Assembly (NCBI GenBank): GCA_963854835.1
Contig: OY978526.1
Location: 16,966,368-17,030,367 of the forward strand
Origin: Megamerina dolium
Taxonomy: Eukaryota; Arthropoda; Insecta; Diptera; Megamerinidae
Length of the DNA: 64,000 nt
Direction of reading: 5' to 3'
The notes beneath the pieces are model-generated. The model did no database searches. It was given only the letters and a program-made list of their open reading frames with translations, and was not told the origin of the DNA. Both the position numbers and the translations under genes were made by a program. How positions within the stretch are numbered: position 1 is the first letter of the stretch; each line of letters starts with the position of its first letter. Shown here piece after piece: positions 58,752 to 64,000 of the stretch.

Positions 58752-61700
58752 TTGGAAAGTTCCATGTCTTAGCTTTCATATTTGTTATTCAAGTAAAGTT
58801 TATAATAGTCAAGGAAGATTTTACAAAAAGCTCTATTAATTTAACAATAAAATATGCTAAACTGTCATCATAGTGGACCCGTTGCAAAAAGTATTTTCTG
58901 TTTATATTGTATAATATCAAGCAAAAACCGCAATGTAAACTTCTACTTACGTACTTATATATATTTTAAATCACTAATTAATATACTAAATATATATTTA
59001 ATCATTCAAACGAATTCCATTGATTCGTTGTAGAAAATGCTGCAAGATTTTATCAGTAGTTTTAATATATCACAAATATATCTATCAAATTATATAGTTC
59101 AATGGAAAATAAATACACAATACCCTTCATGTAGGTACTTTTAAAATTCATTGAACAATTTGTGAACATGAAAATCTAAATCTCTTTGAAATCATACAAA
59201 TGCATATGGTACACGTATGCTGTTTTAGCATCTTTTACCAGAATAAATAAACTCTATATAGATATATATACAGGCATACACAATACAAAAGAATCACATG
59301 GCTGCAACACCACCAATAAACGTGTTTCCATAGATTCTTGCATGCCATTGGTTGTAATCGAATGGAAACTATATTGTGTATTCATTCTAACTTTTGCTTA
59401 AATGGGAACAATGTAGTACATATTAGTAGCTAAACAGATGTTGTTGTTGTTGAATGACTGAATGGTAGTCTATTGAATTCAGAATTACATTTGCATTGAT
59501 TTAAGGGAGAATTTAGTATGAATAATATAGGTGTATCAATACAACACTATTGTGTATTAAATTTACTAGAAATTTATTATTATTTATACTAATTGTACAT
59601 ATAAGTATGTACTTATATGGAATAGATGGAGATTTTTATTCAGTATTATATTCAAACAAATTTTGAAAATATAAAGTATTGCTATCACTGTGAGATAAAT
59701 TGAGATTGATAAGAAGTAATCGGAATCACTTCTTCGATAGTTGAAATGGGCCAGAGTACAGTTCTTGAATCTGTTTTGATGCTAAACATCAAGGCCCGTT
59801 GTTAGTCAATGTTAAGATCATCTTTATTTTAAAATCGGCTTTTTGACATTCGTACTGTATTCTCTGAAGATTTTATATTACCACACAACAGTGAATTTAT
59901 AAAAAGGGCCAAGTAGAAAAGAAAAAACCAATTCTCATATGGATCCAAAATAAAACCTCTGAGAGTCTCTAAGAGTGTACACCATATTCAACCGCGCAAT
60001 CGATGCTGAAAATCATTAAAATTCAGTACCACTTCGAGTATGGCTCATAAGCAGTTCATAAACAGTTCAATATTTAACACTCAAAGAAAACTTTGTGAAT
60101 GCGTAGCGTAATAGGCATTGGATTTAAGAAAGGTACTTGCTTCAAGTATACCTGGCTGCGGTGTAGTTTATTTGAAGAATTTAGTGCTTGCTATACCGGT
60201 CAAAACTTTTTGGACGAATTTAATGAGAATTCTACTTCAATGTTCGGCGAGCAAAATATTTTAAAATGGCGCATGAACAACCGTAACCATTTAACCAGTG
60301 TATCTACCACATGTTTTTTCTAAAAACCAAATATATATGTATGTATGTAAGTTTTGCACATTAAGGTGCTTCATAAGAAATGGTGCCATTTTTACCAATG
60401 AAACACAAATAATTTTACTCTTATATGACGTCCATCCAAAATGCTGCGACTTAATAAAAAACCATTAGAGAGTTAAATCTTTCAAAAAATAACTTGTTAC
60501 GAGTATTATGAACCAGACGACAGATTTGATACAGACTTGGGTACAGAACGACAATTTATTATTTTTTTTCTATTATATAAGACCGTTTATTGGAAACGTA
60601 GGAAATCAGCATTTTCTTTTTCATAGAAAATTCTTGTAATTTCCATTAAGCCAAAATATTTGAGTACACGTCGTTCAATACATTAACTTCATTTACAAAT
60701 AAAATGTATAATTTTTATATATTATTTGAGGTACTTTAATATACACACATTTTCATATGTATGTATCTGCATAGATATTAATACTTAATCAATAAATACA
60801 TAATATATGAATTGTACTTTACAACAATAAACAATTTATAATTGAACACAATGAAAAGGCCAATTTGCTACTGAACTGCCTGCAATGAAAATAACGAGGT
60901 GAAAGGCGAAATGTTTCTGTATACGTGTCATACATGAACATTCACATGCAAACTTAACTATACCCCAATGGAAATTAAAGTCATACCATAAGACATTACT
61001 ACTTGACCAATTCCATTACTTTCATTATTATTTTATTATTTCATTTAAAATGTGATGTCAAATGAATTCCAAGCAGTCAGAACTTAATCTCAAAAGATTT
61101 GAATTTCCAATTGCCAATACGTGGACTAGAAATTAATAACCACGAATTAATAACTAAACGCTGTTTCCAAAAGCAACTTCTATGTCAGTTTTGCATTATG
61201 GAAACAAATATAAATGATCATATATTGACACCACCTAACTACAAGTTGATATTTTTATAAAATTGACATTTCGTAGTGCAATCCCCTAAAGGCAATAAAT
61301 GTATTTGGGTGAAATATTGAAGCAAAATAATTAATGAAGTTCAATTATGTCATTATTTGTAAGTTTTTTGTTGCTTTATGTTCACTTTGTAAGGGATCCT
61401 CCCAAAAGAGTGCATATAGGGAGGATGAATGCTCATGAAAAATGTTGAGTTACAAAAATATGTGGCGGTAGTCATATATATTAGTCCTCGATGGGCATCC
61501 TGTGAGCGGTCGGAGGGAATTTTATTAAAACGTCCATTTTGTAAAGGAGCTCCCCTAAGGGGTGAAGGTAGATATAACTGTTTGGTAAAAATATTAGGGA
61601 CAACAAATAAATGGGCATTGTCATTACTTTTTAACCGGCTAAAGGCGATACTGTAATCAATTTTTTGAGGTTAGGAACAATATGAATCACATTTCACCTT

Positions 61701-63174
61701 AAATAGTGATTACTCCGTAAACACCTTACAGATTTTCCCACTGGGTAATACATGTATGCACATACATAAATGCTTAATTTTACTTCATAGCTTTGCCGTC
61801 TAGCTGTCATCTAATTTTGAAAATACCATACAATGATCAATTTGTAAAAATTCAAATGAAAAAGAAAATAAAAAACAAAACATAGCCACAAAAACAAAAT
61901 ACCGAAAAATAGACTAACATAAAAGACAAAAGCAATAACAAAACATAGCACACAATACATACCTACAATATATTATAGCACAAGCAATGTTGAAACAACG
62001 TTTGTCGTTGACATACGGCGCCACCAAACTTTAATCCATCAATTATTGTTACACAAATTATCAATGTAAGTCGTCAAAACGGCACACACTGGCTTACAGC
62101 GAGCTTTGTAAACTTATCATAGCGACCGTGGTTGCGTTAGCAGCAGCAGTATGACCGTTGCTACGATGGTGGGCTCAATTTTTGAATAAATCATACAAAC
62201 TTTCGTTTGTTCTTGATGTTGTTGTTGTAAAGTTTTGTCTTAATCCCAAGACTCTGTTACTGGCTGACAATCTGGAAAAATGTCACTAATGAATGACGAC
62301 CGATGACATTATCGAAGAGAGAACTAGAGGGAGAGCCTAATCAAATCGAGAGAGTAGAAATTCCTGTTTCGATGGCATTACACTTATTTGATCAAATCTT
62401 TTGAAATGTCGCATAATGGTCAGGCGGTAATAGACCTATCGCGGGGAAATACACACAAATCATACCATTAACAATGATGTGCAATGTCGTGATGATATAA
62501 GCAGTGGCAGCAATGTGATTGACTGACTGTATCCATCAGCGTGAATAGGTGGTTTTCCTTACTGGCTTAATAATTTGTGTACACAAATGAACTGACATAG
62601 ACACAAAGTACTTAAAAACTTATAAAAAAAATGTGATGTTATCGCGAATTATATCAATATATCCATATTTATATGTATGTATATTTTAATTACAGGTATT
62701 CTGATTGGTATGTGTGACTTCTAGCGATAAAAGCTATAATTTGGCTCTTTCAACTATTTTATACACATTGCATATACCCATACATATAAAGGATACACTG
62801 AAAAAAATTAATTGCATGTGATTTTACTAAATCTCTAAGGTGATAGTTGAAATAAAAGACAATTTGCTCTGATACGGTAAAATGTGCGAATACTCCAAAA
62901 AGCGGATTGAGCGCGGATAGGATATTTACCGAATCCATTCCTTTTTGACCTACTTTCTTTGAAACTAAATTCTGCTAGGTTTATTTAACCATATTAAATG
63001 AGATAAAGAGAAAGAGAGGGAGCGAGAGACAGTAGAGGACAATGGATCCAGAGCCACGATAAAAATAATGTTTTCAACTATATTTGAAATTACTCATGAA
63101 TATAGCATGAATATGGACACATTGTAAAATTTATTCTTCGATGTTCCTGTAAAATGTTACATGTAATGGGATCG
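58752..63174. other. Intergenic, no gene seen
   Basis: AT-rich. A copy of the dispersed family lies at about 61475-61730 (GGGCATCCTGTGAGCGGTCG, CGTCCATTTTGTAAAGG, CTCCCCTAAGGGGTGAAGG, then GAGGTTAGGAACAATATGAA). A purine-rich run lies at about 63000-63030. Short frames such as 60099-60323 match no family. Confidence 0.45.
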
Positions 63175-63796
63175 TATACCGTTACATGCTTGCTTGCTTA
63201 TGTGGCCATAACAACGTTTTACTATGTCAATATCGGCATACAGCTAGTACAGCTCATGGTTGTACCTTATTCGGTACTCGGCACCAACACAAATAGGTCC
63301 AAATATCTTGCGTAGGACTTTTGAAAATCCCAAGCATTCGCATATCCGAGGTGGAAATTGTCCAGGTTTCAGCGCCATATGTAAGGACAGGCATGATGAG
63401 AGACTTGTAGAGTGTAGTTTTCGTTCTTCGAGAGAGGGCTCGACTTCTCAATTGCTTACTTAGTCCAAAGCAGCACCTGTTTGTAAGAGTTATCCTTCGC
63501 AATATGAACTCATCGCAAGTCAACCCACTGGCTGTCATGTAGTTTGTTCTGAGCGCTATGTGATGACACCTTTATTTGTTAATGAGGGGTAGTCAGGTAG
63601 CCTGCTCTGCTTACTCTGTGATGGCGCCTTCATTATTAATGGGGGTCCTCCACGTGGCGACCACCGGGCGACGTCCTCCTGGCACCCGCTGGGAGACGGC
63701 TGAAGTGAGTGGCGAAAATCTTCTCGGTTAGAGTTGTGCGTTGGGTTTGGCTTGGTCACATAAAAAATTCCCCCAGTGATTAATATACCGTTACAT
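63175..63796 (-). mobile_element. Rearranged RTE copy with inverted 5' part
   Basis: TATACCGTTACAT flanks the insertion at 63175-63187 and 63784-63796. From 63188 to about 63500 the minus strand carries the end of the LINE (coding region equivalent to about 58160-58460, then a deletion of about 245 bp, then the 3' end GTTATGGCCACATAAGCAAG). From about 63503 to 63780 the plus strand carries the LINE 5' leader (equivalent to about 55444-55718). Thus the 5' part is inverted relative to the 3' part within a single insertion, as in twin priming. A 7-nt gap near 63325 also breaks the frame. Confidence 0.85.
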
Positions 63797-64000
63797 ACAA
63801 AGTTATATTGTCATAATATTAAAAAATTGTAAAATAATTTAAAATTACTTATTTTTATCCTTCATACAAATACAATACAAATACACAAATGCACAATAAA
63901 ACTCATCGATAAGCTTCATCATTCGAACTAAATACCACAGCGCCATTTCTTCATGTTCATGAATATCACTGTCTCGACTGTTTCTCGATATCTAATGTGT
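63797..64000. other. Right edge, no feature seen
   Basis: AT-rich sequence with ATACAAATACA-type short repeats; nothing recognised. Confidence 0.5.

Noticed and set aside
60099..60323. 74-codon plus frame with GIGFKKGTCFKYTW
   Set aside because: Protein-like in places but no family, and no supporting signal.

Overview
The window is insect nuclear DNA from a higher fly (Diptera, Brachycera), most likely a tephritid-type fruit fly. The evidence is AT-rich, intron-containing DNA, a clear 3' half of the Hox gene proboscipedia (pb), and next to it a cluster of RR-2 (Rebers-Riddiford) cuticle protein genes. In Drosophila the Antennapedia complex carries the Ccp84A/Edg84A cuticle genes between pb and labial, and this window shows the same arrangement. 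The species call is inference; the Hox/cuticle synteny is read from the sequence and checked against remembered Drosophila gene order.

Layout. 1-4442 is an intron of pb holding a 2.4-kb piggyBac-type DNA transposon (TTAA-flanked, broken transposase) and, 10 bp beyond it, a tRNA-derived SINE. 4443-7891 holds the last five coding exons of pb; the homeobox lies upstream of the window. 8.9-11.3 kb is a non-coding repeat element built of about 310-bp tandem units, and 11.3-20.8 kb is gene-free with relics of a Tc1-like transposon and a second repeat element. From 20.9 to 53.1 kb lie ten RR-2 cuticle genes (four minus, six plus). Each has a 12-nt first coding exon (MAFK, MSFK or MVYK), an intron, and one large second exon. 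They are separated by noncoding DNA holding an AT-rich minisatellite (30.0-30.9 kb), a small hAT-like MITE, a dead mariner, a second SINE copy and several copies of a dispersed non-coding repeat. The last cuticle gene resembles Drosophila Edg84A. 55.4-58.8 kb is a full-length, apparently intact RTE-type LINE with a perfect 14-bp target duplication. 63.2-63.8 kb is a rearranged copy of the same LINE with its 5' part inverted, flanked by a 13-bp duplication.

How the parts work together. pb encodes a homeodomain regulator of mouthpart identity. The cuticle genes encode small secreted chitin-binding proteins of the exoskeleton and are a separate, tandemly and invertedly duplicated family lying inside the Hox complex. 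Each has its own TATA box about 95-120 bp before the ATG and an initiator-like motif about 30 bp further on. The SINE ends like the RTE LINE (GGCCACATA plus a 4-bp microsatellite), which suggests that the LINE machinery mobilised it.

I saw no rRNA gene, functional tRNA gene or CRISPR array. All coordinates and splice sites were read by eye; no database search was possible.
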